A DNA stretch of 57,680 nucleotides. It comes from Pseudomonas sp. dw_358. GTDB taxonomy: Bacteria; Pseudomonadota; Gammaproteobacteria; Pseudomonadales; Pseudomonadaceae. Under the pieces are notes generated by a model. It saw nothing but the letters and a program-made list of their open reading frames with translations, searched no databases and was not told the origin of the DNA. Every line of letters begins with the position of its first letter. The first letter of the stretch is position 1. The stretch lies in the NCBI RefSeq assembly GCF_018449655.1, contig NZ_JAAVUX010000026.1, forward strand, positions 1 through 57,680, in the 5' to 3' direction. The position numbers and the translations under genes are program-made. Shown piece after piece: positions 8,554 through 16,981 of this stretch.

Positions 8554-8934
8554 TTATTCGGCAGCCGCCTCAACAGCGGCAAAAAACGGTGACAGGCTGA
8601 CGTGTACCTGCTCGTCGTGAATCCGCACCGGCCACACGCGCAAGCGCTGCTCGGGGTCTTCCAGGCAACTGCCGTCGCGCAGGCGAAAATGCTGCTTGTA
8701 CAAGGGCGCGGCGACCACCAGATCGCCACCCACCTGACCGACCAGACCCCGGCCGATCACGTTGGCACCGGATTTCGGGTCATGGTTGTCGATGGCGAAC
8801 AGGGTCTGGCCGTCTGCATCGGGCAGGTAGAACAGGGCGATCTGCGCGCCGTCCAGCCAGGCCACGACGCCGGATTGCGCCACCAGGTCGTGCACGCTGC
8901 ACAGGGGTTGCCACTCCATCTCAAGACGGGTCAT
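8554..8934 (-). CDS. nirD: Assimilatory nitrite reductase small subunit NirD
   Basis: A 126-residue Rieske-like-fold subunit of NAD(P)H nitrite reductase. As in other NirD proteins of this type, the Cys-His iron-sulfur ligands of true Rieske proteins are missing. The chosen start is the ATG at 8934, sharing one base with the nirB stop (TGATG); a GTG one codon upstream is the alternative. It acts in the cytoplasm with NirB to reduce nitrite to ammonium. Confidence 0.9.
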   Translation of the reverse strand: MTRLEMEWQPLCSVHDLVAQSGVVAWLDGAQIALFYLPDADGQTLFAIDNHDPKSGANVIGRGLVGQVGGDLVVAAPLYKQHFRLRDGSCLEDPEQRLRVWPVRIHDEQVHVSLSPFFAAVEAAAE

Positions 8935-11492
8935 CACATCACCTCCTCGCGCACTGCGATCCGTTGTTCATCGGCCCGGGCCGGCCGGGGCTGTTGGCGT
9001 TCGGTGACGAACTGGATGTCCGGGTCGGCGCGCCGGTCGTTGACGAAGGTGCGGAAGCGCTTGAGCTTCTCCGGGTCCTTGAGGGCGTCGGCCCACTCGC
9101 ATTCGTAGCGCTCGACCACCAGGGCCATCTGCGCTTCGAGCTCGGCGCACAGGCCGAGGCTGTCGTGGATGATCACGTCCTTGAGGTAGTCCAGACCGCC
9201 CTCCAGGCTCTCGCGCCAGACCGAGGTGCGCTGCAGTTTGTCGGCGGTGCGGATGTAGAACATCAGGAAGCGGTCGATGTAGCGAATCAGCGTGGCGTCG
9301 TCCAGGTCAGTGGCGAACAGCTCGGCGTGGCGCGGGCGCATGCCGCCGTTGCCGCTGATGTAGAGGTTCCAGCCATTCTCCGTGGCGATCACGCCGACGT
9401 CCTTGCTCTGAGCTTCGGCGCACTCGCGGGTGCAGCCGGACACCGCGAACTTGAGCTTGTGTGGCGAACGCAAGCCCTTGTAGCGGTGTTCGATGTCCAA
9501 GGCCATTTTGACGCTGTCCTGTACGCCGTAACGGCACCAGGTGCTGCCCACGCAGGACTTCACCGTGCGCGTGGATTTGCCGTAGGCGTGGCCGGTCTCG
9601 AAACCGGCGGCGATCAGCGCTTCCCAGATGTCCGGCAGTTCGTGCAATTGCGCGCCGAACAGGTCGATGCGCTGGCCGCCGGTAATCTTGGTGTAGAGAT
9701 TGTATTTGGCCGCGACCTGACCGATGGCAATCAGCCCTTGCGGGGTGATTTCGCCAGCCGGAATTCGCGGCACCACTGAATAGGTGCCGTTCTTCTGCAT
9801 GTTGGCCATGAAGGTGTCGTTGGTGTCCTGCAACGGCACCAGGGACGGGTTCATGATCGGCCGGTTCCAGCACGAGGCGAGGATCGACGCCACCGCGGGT
9901 TTGCAGATGTCGCAACCCACGGCGCCGCGACCGTGGCTGTGCAGCAGCTGCTCGAAAGTCTCGACGGCGCCAACGCGGACGATGGCGTACAGCTCCTGGC
10001 GGGTGTAGGCGAAGTGTTCGCACAGGCTCTTGTCCACCACCACGCCACGGGCGCTCAGTTCGTGTTCGAAGACCTGCTTGAGCAAAGCGCTGCAACCGCC
10101 GCAGCCGGTGGCGGCCTTGGTGCAGGCCTTGAGGCCGGCCATGTCGCCGCAGCCGTTTTCGACGGCTGCGCAGATCGCCCCTTTGCTGACGTTGTGACAC
10201 GAACATACGGTGGCCGTGGCCGGCAGGGCATCCACCCCCAGCGCGGGTGCAGCTGAACCCTGTGGCAGAATCAGGATCGAGGGGTCGGCAGGCAGGGCGA
10301 TGCCGTTCTGTACGTATTGCAGCAGGGTGTCGTAGTAGCTGTTGTCGCCCACCAGCACGGCGCCCAGCGCGGTCTTGCCATCGGCAGACACCACCAGCCG
10401 GCGGTAGCTGGAAGTGGCTTCGTCGGTGAAACGATAGCTGCGTGCACCCTCGATCGCACCGTGGGCATCGCCAATGGAGCCGACGTCGACCCCCAGCAGT
10501 TTGAGCTTGGTGGACATGTCGGCGCCGCTGAACACGTGGCCACTTTCACCGCACAGGGCGGCTGCGACGCCACGGGCCATCTGATAGCCAGGCGCGACCA
10601 GGCCAAAGATGCTGCCGCTCCAGGCGGCGCATTCACCGATGGCATAGATGTGCGGGTCGACTGTCCTGCAGTCGTTGTCGATGGCCACACCCCCTCGCGG
10701 ACCCAGGTCCAGGCCAGACTGACGGGCCAGCGCATCCTGCGGGCGAATGCCGGCGGAGAACACCACCAGATCGGTCTCCAGGAAGTCGTCGCCGGCAAAG
10801 TTCATGCGGTAGCGATAGGCCATGCCCGCGCTGATGGACTGGGTGGCCTTGGCCAGGTGCACGCCCACGCCCAAGGCTTCAATCCGCTGTTTGAGGGCCA
10901 GCCCGCCCGGTTCGTCCAGCTGCACCGGCATCAGGCGCGGGGCGAACTCCACCACATGGGCTTCCAGGCCCAGGGACTTGAGCGCATTGGCCGCCTCCAG
11001 CCCCAGCAGGCCACCGCCGACCACCACGCCCCGGCGTGCCCCCTGGGCGGCGGCGCGGATGCGGTCAAGGTCATCCAGGGTGCGATAGACCAGCCGCGAA
11101 TCGCCCTCGGCGCCGGGGATCGGCGGCACGAAGGGATAGGAGCCAGTGGCCAGCACCAGCTTGTCATACGCAACGGGGCCGGCGGCGGTCAGCAGTTGCT
11201 GAGCCGCGCGGTCGATCCCCAGCACGCAAGTGCCCAGGTGCAAGGTCAGGCCCTCCTGTGCATAGAAGCCCTCCTCGCCCATGGCCAGGCCCTCGGCGTC
11301 GCGACCGGTGAAGTACTCGGACAGGTGCACACGGTCATAGGCGCGCACCGGCTCTTCGCCCAACACATGAATGCGGTAGTGCGCCAGGGCGCCGCGCTCG
11401 ATCAGTTGCTCCACACAGTGGTGGCCGACCATGCCATTACCCACCACCACCAGGGTGGGCAGGTCGTTGTGCAAGCCGATGCTGGAGTTCAT
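8934..11492 (-). CDS. nirB: Assimilatory nitrite reductase large subunit NirB
   Basis: An 852-residue NAD(P)H-dependent nitrite reductase catalysing six-electron reduction of nitrite to ammonium. An N-terminal FAD/NAD(P) domain has two dinucleotide folds (VVVGNGMVGHH near residue 15, VVVGGGLLGLEAA near 150). A BFD-type [2Fe-2S] domain (about 415-485) has CSC and CGGC. Ferredoxin-reductase-like halves follow, then the sirohaem/[4Fe-4S] site, CVGSTWC (C-x5-C) and CTREC (C-x3-C). The start ATG at 11492 is preceded by a 116-base leader containing a hairpin and a terminator behind a sigma-54 promoter, so expression is probably set by nitrogen limitation and antitermination. Confidence 0.93.
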   Translation of the reverse strand: MNSSIGLHNDLPTLVVVGNGMVGHHCVEQLIERGALAHYRIHVLGEEPVRAYDRVHLSEYFTGRDAEGLAMGEEGFYAQEGLTLHLGTCVLGIDRAAQQLLTAAGPVAYDKLVLATGSYPFVPPIPGAEGDSRLVYRTLDDLDRIRAAAQGARRGVVVGGGLLGLEAANALKSLGLEAHVVEFAPRLMPVQLDEPGGLALKQRIEALGVGVHLAKATQSISAGMAYRYRMNFAGDDFLETDLVVFSAGIRPQDALARQSGLDLGPRGGVAIDNDCRTVDPHIYAIGECAAWSGSIFGLVAPGYQMARGVAAALCGESGHVFSGADMSTKLKLLGVDVGSIGDAHGAIEGARSYRFTDEATSSYRRLVVSADGKTALGAVLVGDNSYYDTLLQYVQNGIALPADPSILILPQGSAAPALGVDALPATATVCSCHNVSKGAICAAVENGCGDMAGLKACTKAATGCGGCSALLKQVFEHELSARGVVVDKSLCEHFAYTRQELYAIVRVGAVETFEQLLHSHGRGAVGCDICKPAVASILASCWNRPIMNPSLVPLQDTNDTFMANMQKNGTYSVVPRIPAGEITPQGLIAIGQVAAKYNLYTKITGGQRIDLFGAQLHELPDIWEALIAAGFETGHAYGKSTRTVKSCVGSTWCRYGVQDSVKMALDIEHRYKGLRSPHKLKFAVSGCTRECAEAQSKDVGVIATENGWNLYISGNGGMRPRHAELFATDLDDATLIRYIDRFLMFYIRTADKLQRTSVWRESLEGGLDYLKDVIIHDSLGLCAELEAQMALVVERYECEWADALKDPEKLKRFRTFVNDRRADPDIQFVTERQQPRPARADEQRIAVREEVM

Positions 11493-11524
11493 GGGGTTGG
11501 CCTCTGGGTTGGGTAAAAAAAAGC

Positions 11525-11560
11525 AAAAAAAAACGCCCGGACCGTTGAGGATCCAGGCGT
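11525..11560 (-). terminator. Leader terminator (attenuator) of the nirB operon
   Basis: On the minus strand an ACGCC...GGCGT stem, extended by a GGA/TCC pairing and a G-U pair, is followed directly by nine T residues and then by a second T-tract. It stands 33 bases before the nirB start but after the sigma-54 promoter. It would therefore stop transcription before the operon unless antitermination occurs. NasT/NasR ANTAR proteins control nitrate leaders this way in related bacteria; no such gene is in this window. Confidence 0.75.
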
Positions 11561-11587
11561 CTTTGCCAGTATTCGTTCAGATTGTGG

Positions 11588-11606
11588 GCAGGCGGTTGAA
11601 GCCTGC
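11588..11606 (-). promoter_or_regulatory. 5' leader hairpin of the nirB transcript
   Basis: GCAGGC and GCCTGC form a perfect 6-bp stem with a 7-base loop, beginning about two bases after the predicted transcription start. With the following terminator it makes the two-hairpin layout expected for an antiterminator target. Its loop and the terminator loop both contain TCAAC. It does not match the A1/G4 hexaloop consensus exactly, so NasT binding is inference. Confidence 0.45.
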
Positions 11607-11616
11607 GAAGGGGTCA

Positions 11617-11633
11617 TTGCACGGGTTGTGCCA
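11617..11633 (-). promoter_or_regulatory. Sigma-54 promoter of nirB-nirD-nasA-kinase
   Basis: The minus strand reads TGGCACAACCCGTGCAA. The -24 GG (11631-11632) and -12 GC (11619-11620) are exactly 10 bases apart and the -24 element is consensus TGGCAC. Transcription should start near 11607. RpoN dependence would place the operon under NtrC-type nitrogen control; no clear NtrC site was identified upstream. Confidence 0.8.
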
Positions 11634-11752
11634 GTTTTACCGGGGCGCCCGGATTCGGGCCTCTGGCGGCTGTTCGGCCCGGTAAGGCGCCCGATAAAAG
11701 CCACAAAAGAGTGCGATTTCGCGCTGAGCGCACAGTCATGAGGCTACGCCGC

Positions 11753-11846
11753 CCCTGTGGGAACAGCGCTTGGGCGTGAGGCCAGCGCCGCGCAATACCG
11801 CCAGGCCGCGTCGCCTGCATCGCGGCCCAGGCCCACCCCTACAGGG
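11753..11846. repeat. Degenerate inverted pair of REP-like elements
   Basis: A REP-like copy starting CCCTGTGGGAACAGCGCTTG is followed about 60 bases later by an inverted copy (reverse complement CCCTGTAGGGGTGGGCCTGG). The arms diverge from each other and from Pseudomonas REP consensus. The pair lies between the divergent nirB and nasC promoter regions. Confidence 0.55.
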
Positions 11847-11890
11847 TCTGCGCCGGACGACCGTCCGTGTGAGAGCAGGACCGGGCGAAA

Positions 11891-11908
11891 CTGGCCTGCC
11901 CCTTGCAA
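11891..11908 (+). promoter_or_regulatory. Sigma-54 promoter of nasC
   Basis: CTGGCCTGCCCCTTGCAA has GG at 11893-11894 and GC at 11905-11906, again separated by exactly 10 bases, with a consensus TTGC -12 element. Transcription should start near 11918. It mirrors the promoter of the divergent nirB operon, so both arms probably respond to nitrogen limitation. Confidence 0.78.
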
Positions 11909-11921
11909 CCCCCTCGACACA

Positions 11922-11941
11922 GCAATCGGAGAAATGATTGC
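11922..11941 (+). promoter_or_regulatory. 5' leader hairpin of the nasC transcript
   Basis: GCAATC and GATTGC form a perfect 6-bp stem around an 8-base loop (a G-U pair could shorten the loop to six). It starts about five bases after the predicted transcription start, the same position as the nirB leader hairpin. The two hairpins differ in sequence, so any shared regulator would read structure or a short loop motif. Confidence 0.45.
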
Positions 11942-11953
11942 CTCGTTCACGAC

Positions 11954-12006
11954 AAAGGCGCCGTGTCCCTCCCGTTTATGACGGAGAGCGATCAGGCGCC
12001 TTTTTT
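11954..12006 (+). terminator. Leader terminator (attenuator) of nasC
   Basis: AAAGGCGCC pairs perfectly with GGCGCCTTT, and six T residues end the element. The loop contains a smaller hairpin (CCGT with ACGG). It lies between the sigma-54 promoter and the nasC start codon, 22 bases before the latter, so it should block expression unless antitermination occurs. Confidence 0.75.
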
Positions 12007-12028
12007 GCGTTGGGTGCAGGAAGGTGCA

Positions 12029-15000
12029 ATGACAACCACATCGATCAAAAGCGTGTGCCCCTACTGTGGCGTCGGCTGCGGCATCGTCATGCAAGTGCAG
12101 GACAACACCGTAGTGAAGGTCATCGGCGACAAGCACCACCCGACCAATTTCGGCCGCCTGTGCACCAAGGGCACCACCTGCGGCCAGGCCATCGCCGTCC
12201 CCGGCCGGTTGACCCATGCCTATACACGCCCCTCGCGAGATCAGGAGCCGGTGCGCACCGGCATCGACCAGGCCATCGACACCACCGCGCTGCGCCTGCG
12301 TGAGCTGCTCGACCGGCACGGCCCGCAAGCGCTGGCCTTCTACGTCTCCGGACAGATGTCGCTGGAAGCGCAATACCTGGCCAATAAACTGGCCAAGGGT
12401 TTCGTCCGCACGCCCCACATCGAATCCAACTCGCGGCTGTGCATGGCCAGCGCCGGCAGTGGCTACAAGCTTTCGCTGGGTAGCGACGGGCCACCGGGCT
12501 CCTATCAGGATTTCGATCACGCCGACCTGTTCTTCGTCATTGGCGCCAACATGGCCGACTGTCACCCGATCTTGTTCCTGCGCATGATGGACCGGGTCAA
12601 GGCCGGTGCCCGGCTGATCGTGGTCGACCCGCGCCGCAGCGCCACCGCCGACAAGGCCGGGTTGTTCCTGCAAATCAAGCCCGGCACGGACCTGGCGCTG
12701 CTCAACGGCTTGCTGCACCTGCTGGTGAAGAACGGCCACACCGACCCGGCGTTCATCGCCGCCTTCACCGAGGGCTGGGAGGCGATGCCGGAGTTCCTCG
12801 AGGATTATGCCCCCGACACCGTCGCCGCGATCACCGGTCTGGCCGAAGCCGATATCCGTGAGGCGGCGCAGTGGATCGGCAACGCTGCACAGTGGATGAG
12901 TTGCTGGACCATGGGCCTGAACCAGAGCACCCACGGCACCTGGAGCACCAACGCCCTGTGCAACCTGCACCTGGCCACCGGCGCCCTGTGCCGCCCCGGC
13001 AGCGGGCCGTTCTCCCTGACCGGCCAGCCCAACGCCATGGGCGGCCGGGAAATGGGCTACATGGGCCCCGGCCTGCCTGGCCAGCGTTCGCTGCTGGTGG
13101 AGGCCGATCGCGCCTTCATCGAAGACCTTTGGCAGATCCCCCCCGACCACCTCCCCCGCAGCGCCGGCAACGGCACGGTGGCCATGTTCGAACAGATGCG
13201 TGCTGGCCAGATCAAGGCCTGCTGGATCATCTGCACCAATCCGGTGGCCAGCGTGCCCAACCGCCAAACGGTGATCGACGCCCTGCAGAGCGCCGAGTTG
13301 GTGATCACCCAGGACGCCTACCTGGACACCGAAACCAACCGTTACGCCGACATTCTCCTGCCCGGCGCTCTCTGGGCCGAGGCGCAAGGGGTGATGATCA
13401 ATTCCGAGCGCAACCTGACCTTGATGCAAAAGGCTGTGGAGCCGCCGGGTGACACCCTCGCCGACTGGCAGATCATCGCCAGGGTGGCCTGCGCCATGGG
13501 GTTTGCCGAGTCGTTCAGCTACGCCTCGGCCGCCGAGGTGTTCGAGGAAATCAAACGCGCCTGGAACCCCAAGACCGGCTACGACATCCGTGGTGCCAGC
13601 TACGCACGCCTGCGCGAGGCACCACTGCAATGGCCGTGCGCCGCTGCCGACTCGGCCGAGCGCAACCCCATTCGCTACCTCAACAACGGCATCAGCCAGA
13701 CCTTGGCCCGCGATGCTTGCGGCCAGGCCCCGGCGCTGGTCTTCCCCACTGATAGCGGCAAGGCCCACTTCCTCCCGCGCCCGCACATGGACCCGGCGCA
13801 GATGCCCGACGAGGCCTTCCCCTTCGTGCTCAACACCGGTCGCCTGCAACATCAATGGCACACCCTGACCAAGACCGGCAAGGTGGCAACCCTGAACAAA
13901 CTCAACCCCGGGCCCTTTGTGGAAATCCATCCGCAGGATGCGGCCGCGCTCGCGATCAAGGACAAGGATCCGGTCGAGATCCGTTCCTCGCGCGGTCACG
14001 CCGTGTTGCCGGCAGTGGTCACGGACCGGGTGCGGCCGGGCAACTGCTTCGCACCCTTTCACTGGAACGATGTGTTTGGCGACGATCTGGCCATCAATGC
14101 CGTGACCAGCGATGCGGTCGACCCCCTGTCGCTGCAACCTGAATTGAAGTTCTGTGCAGTGGCCTTGCGCCGGCTCGCGTTGATCGGCCACCAGACCCTC
14201 GAGGACGTCAGTCCGCAAGCGGCCACGGAGCCCGCCGACATCACCCTGCTCTGGGCTTCTCAAACCGGTAATGCCCAAGCCCTGGCCGAGGGCGTGGCCC
14301 AGCAGTTGCGCGATGCCGGTCGCAGTGTCGAACTGAGCGCGATGAACGATTTTACGGTCGCGCGCCTGGCGCGCATTCGCGAGCTGGTGCTGATCAGCAG
14401 CACCTTTGGCGACGGCGATGCCCCAGATAACGGCGCCGTTTTCTGGAAGGCCCTGCTGGCTGACGCGCCCCCGTTGCCGTCGCTGCGTTACGGGGTACTG
14501 GCGCTGGGCGACCCGAACTACGATCAGTTCTGCCATCACGGTCGGCAGTTGGACCGGCGCCTGCATGAGTTGGGCGCCATCCGCCTGCTGGACCGGGTGG
14601 ACTGCGACACCGATTACACGGCGCCCGCCAGTGCCTGGATGGGCCAACTGCGGCAATGCCTGGGCCTGGCCGTCGCCCCGGCACCGAGTGCGTGCGCAGG
14701 CGAGGCCTCGGAGCCGAACAAAGCGCGGCCCTACGCCGCGCGACTGGTGATCAATCGGTTGCTCAACCAGCAGAGCGAGGAAAAGGAAACGCGCCTGTTC
14801 GCGTTGGACCTGGCCGATTCGGGCATTCGCTACGAAGCTGGCGATGCCTTGGGCGTCCTCCCGCGCAACTGCCCGCAGCTGGTCGATGAGCTGCTGCAGC
14901 GCACGCGGCTCAAGCCTGACACATCGGTGAACCTGCCAACGGCGGGCGAGATGCCGCTGTACCAGGCTCTCAGTGCCCACTTCGAAATCGCGCGACCCAG

Positions 15001-15817
15001 CCATGAGGCACTGTCCTTCATCGCCGAGCGCAGCGGCCAGCCGCAACTCAAGCACCTGCTCGGCGAGCACGACAAGGCGGCGCTCAAGGACTGGCTGTGG
15101 GGTCGCCAACTGGCCGACGTGCTGTCGGCGTTTCCCGTTGATTGCTCCGCCGAGGAGTTGCTCGGCCTGCTCAAGCCGCTGCAGCCACGGCTCTATTCCA
15201 TCGCCTCGAGCGCCAAGGCTCATCCCGATCAGGTACACCTGACGGTATCGGCCGTGCGCTATGGCAACCGCAAAGGCGTGTCCTCGACCTTCCTCGCCGA
15301 CCGCGCCGAAGACGCCGAGGTGCCGATCTTCGTCCAGCCCTCGCGGCACTTTCGCGTACCGGTGGACGGCGATGTGCCGATCATCATGATCGGCCCCGGC
15401 ACCGGCGTCGCCCCGTTTCGCGGCTTTCTGCAAGAGCGCCGGGCGCGCGGCGACAAAGGCCGCAACTGGCTGTTTTTCGGGGAGCAGCGCCGGCGCACGG
15501 ATTTCTACTACGAGGACGAACTGACGGGCTACCAGGCCGACGGCTTGCTCGATCACCTGAGCCTGGCCTTCTCCCGGGACCAGCCGGAGAAGGTCTACGT
15601 TCAGGACCGCATGCGCGAACACGGCGCCGAACTCTGGGCCTGGCTGCAGGAGGGTGCGCAGTTGTACATCTGCGGCGATGCCAGCCGCATGGCCAAGGAC
15701 GTCGACCGCGTGCTGCACGAGGTGGTGGCGCAGCATGGCGGGATGGGGGAAGACGGGGCACAGGCGTACGTGGCGGGGATGCTCAGGGCGAAACGGTATC
15801 TGCGGGATGTTTATTGA
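12029..15817 (+). CDS. nasC: Assimilatory nitrate reductase fused to a CysJ-like flavoprotein reductase
   Basis: A 1262-residue fusion. Residues 1 to about 690 are a molybdopterin (bis-MGD) nitrate reductase with an N-terminal [4Fe-4S] motif (VCPYCGVGC, then RLCTKG) and a C-terminal molydopterin-dinucleotide-binding domain. Residues about 735-875 are flavodoxin-like (WASQTGNAQALAEG). The rest is a CysJ-type FAD/NADPH reductase (RLYSIASS, GPGTGVAPFRGF, CGDASRMAKDVD) ending in KRYLRDVY. The fusion should deliver NADPH electrons through FAD and FMN to nitrate reduction without a separate reductase. The start is the ATG at 12029 behind AGGAAGG, downstream of the leader terminator. Confidence 0.92.
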   Translation: MTTTSIKSVCPYCGVGCGIVMQVQDNTVVKVIGDKHHPTNFGRLCTKGTTCGQAIAVPGRLTHAYTRPSRDQEPVRTGIDQAIDTTALRLRELLDRHGPQALAFYVSGQMSLEAQYLANKLAKGFVRTPHIESNSRLCMASAGSGYKLSLGSDGPPGSYQDFDHADLFFVIGANMADCHPILFLRMMDRVKAGARLIVVDPRRSATADKAGLFLQIKPGTDLALLNGLLHLLVKNGHTDPAFIAAFTEGWEAMPEFLEDYAPDTVAAITGLAEADIREAAQWIGNAAQWMSCWTMGLNQSTHGTWSTNALCNLHLATGALCRPGSGPFSLTGQPNAMGGREMGYMGPGLPGQRSLLVEADRAFIEDLWQIPPDHLPRSAGNGTVAMFEQMRAGQIKACWIICTNPVASVPNRQTVIDALQSAELVITQDAYLDTETNRYADILLPGALWAEAQGVMINSERNLTLMQKAVEPPGDTLADWQIIARVACAMGFAESFSYASAAEVFEEIKRAWNPKTGYDIRGASYARLREAPLQWPCAAADSAERNPIRYLNNGISQTLARDACGQAPALVFPTDSGKAHFLPRPHMDPAQMPDEAFPFVLNTGRLQHQWHTLTKTGKVATLNKLNPGPFVEIHPQDAAALAIKDKDPVEIRSSRGHAVLPAVVTDRVRPGNCFAPFHWNDVFGDDLAINAVTSDAVDPLSLQPELKFCAVALRRLALIGHQTLEDVSPQAATEPADITLLWASQTGNAQALAEGVAQQLRDAGRSVELSAMNDFTVARLARIRELVLISSTFGDGDAPDNGAVFWKALLADAPPLPSLRYGVLALGDPNYDQFCHHGRQLDRRLHELGAIRLLDRVDCDTDYTAPASAWMGQLRQCLGLAVAPAPSACAGEASEPNKARPYAARLVINRLLNQQSEEKETRLFALDLADSGIRYEAGDALGVLPRNCPQLVDELLQRTRLKPDTSVNLPTAGEMPLYQALSAHFEIARPSHEALSFIAERSGQPQLKHLLGEHDKAALKDWLWGRQLADVLSAFPVDCSAEELLGLLKPLQPRLYSIASSAKAHPDQVHLTVSAVRYGNRKGVSSTFLADRAEDAEVPIFVQPSRHFRVPVDGDVPIIMIGPGTGVAPFRGFLQERRARGDKGRNWLFFGEQRRRTDFYYEDELTGYQADGLLDHLSLAFSRDQPEKVYVQDRMREHGAELWAWLQEGAQLYICGDASRMAKDVDRVLHEVVAQHGGMGEDGAQAYVAGMLRAKRYLRDVY

Positions 15818-15829
15818 GGGGGGGATGTG

Positions 15830-15861
15830 GCGGGATGAGGTATCCCTTCATGTTTTTTTTC
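15830..15861 (+). terminator. Rho-independent terminator of nasC
   Basis: ATGAGG pairs with CC(T)TCAT around a TATC loop, followed at once by a run of eight T residues, 17-45 bases after the nasC stop. Confidence 0.6.
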
Positions 15862-15919
15862 AGCCACCTCGCCTCCTGCGCTGTCCAACCTCCAAACCCA
15901 CCCTGTCCTCGGAGATCAT

Positions 15920-16981
15920 ATGACCCCAACAGCCCTCGTCGTCGGCTCAAGCGGCATCGTCGGCAGCGCCACCGCGCGCCTGCTTCTGGCCCAAGGCTGG
16001 ACGGTTGCCGGCCTTGCCCGCAGACCGTCGGCCCTGCCTGGCCTGACCCCGGTCAGCGCCGACCTGCAGGACCCCGCTGCGCTGAGCGTGGCACTCGAGG
16101 GCCTGGCGCCGAGCCACGTGTTCCTCACCACCTGGTCCCGACAAGCCACTGAAGCCGAGAATATCCGGGTCAACGCGGCCATGGTGCGCAACGTGCTGCA
16201 AGCGCTGCGCCCGGCCAGCAGTGTCCGCCATGTGGCCCTGGTTACCGGGCTCAAGCACTACCTGGGCCCGTTCGAAGCCTATGGCAAGGGCGCCTTGCCG
16301 CAGACGCCGTTTCGCGAGGAGCAAGGCCGGCTGGATGTGGAAAACTTTTACTACGCCCAGGAAGACGAAGTGTTTGCCGCCGCCGCCCGCGACGGATTCA
16401 CCTGGAGCGTGCACCGTCCGCACACCATCACCGGGGTGGCGGTGGGCAATGCCATGAACATGGCCACGACCCTGGCGGTGTATGCCTCATTGTGCAAAGC
16501 CAGTGGTCGGCCTTTTGTCTTTCCCGGCTCGCGAGTCCAGTGGGACAGCCTGACCGACATGACCGACGCAAGAGTCCTCGCCCGGCAACTGCTGTGGGCC
16601 TCGACCACGCCAGCGGCGGCCAATCAGGCGTTCAACGTGACCAACGGCGATGTGTTTCGCTGGAAGTGGATGTGGTCACGGATCGCCGAGTGGTTTGACC
16701 TGCCCGCCGCACCGTTCCCGCATGCCCCCGCGCCGCTGGCCGAGCAGATGGCCGACGACGCGCCGGCGTGGGCACAACTGGCCCGAGCCCACGGTCTTGA
16801 AGAGCCCGACCTCACCCGGCTGGTCTCTCCCTGGCACACCGACGCCGACCTCGGACGGCCAATCGAAGTGGTGACAGACGTGTCGAAGAGCCGCCGCCTG
16901 GGCTTTGTGGATTTCGAGGCCAGCGACCAGGCATTTTTCGATGTCTTCGCTCAACTACGGGCCGAGCGTTTGATTCCCTGA
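15920..16981 (+). CDS. PRISE-type short-chain reductase (progesterone 5-beta-reductase/iridoid synthase-like)
   Basis: A 353-residue atypical SDR with an N-terminal VVGSSGIVGS dinucleotide fold. The catalytic pair of the PRISE subgroup is visible: the lysine in TGLKHYLGPFE and the tyrosine in ENFYYAQEDEVF, instead of the usual YxxxK. PRISE enzymes are NADPH-dependent 1,4-enone reductases; the natural bacterial substrate is unknown. The start ATG at 15920 follows GGAGATCAT. The gene is monocistronic and overlaps the convergent glycosyltransferase gene by 27 bp at its 3' end. Confidence 0.83.
   Translation: MTPTALVVGSSGIVGSATARLLLAQGWTVAGLARRPSALPGLTPVSADLQDPAALSVALEGLAPSHVFLTTWSRQATEAENIRVNAAMVRNVLQALRPASSVRHVALVTGLKHYLGPFEAYGKGALPQTPFREEQGRLDVENFYYAQEDEVFAAAARDGFTWSVHRPHTITGVAVGNAMNMATTLAVYASLCKASGRPFVFPGSRVQWDSLTDMTDARVLARQLLWASTTPAAANQAFNVTNGDVFRWKWMWSRIAEWFDLPAAPFPHAPAPLAEQMADDAPAWAQLARAHGLEEPDLTRLVSPWHTDADLGRPIEVVTDVSKSRRLGFVDFEASDQAFFDVFAQLRAERLIP

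Noticed and set aside
11700..11740. NtrC binding sites upstream of the nirB sigma-54 promoter
   Set aside because: GCGC-rich dyads are present but none matches the TGCACC-N5-GGTGCA pattern well enough to report.
11744..15736. A 1330-residue open frame antisense to nasC
   Set aside because: Shadow of the GC-rich codon pattern of nasC; no domain, no ribosome site and its translation shows only composition bias.
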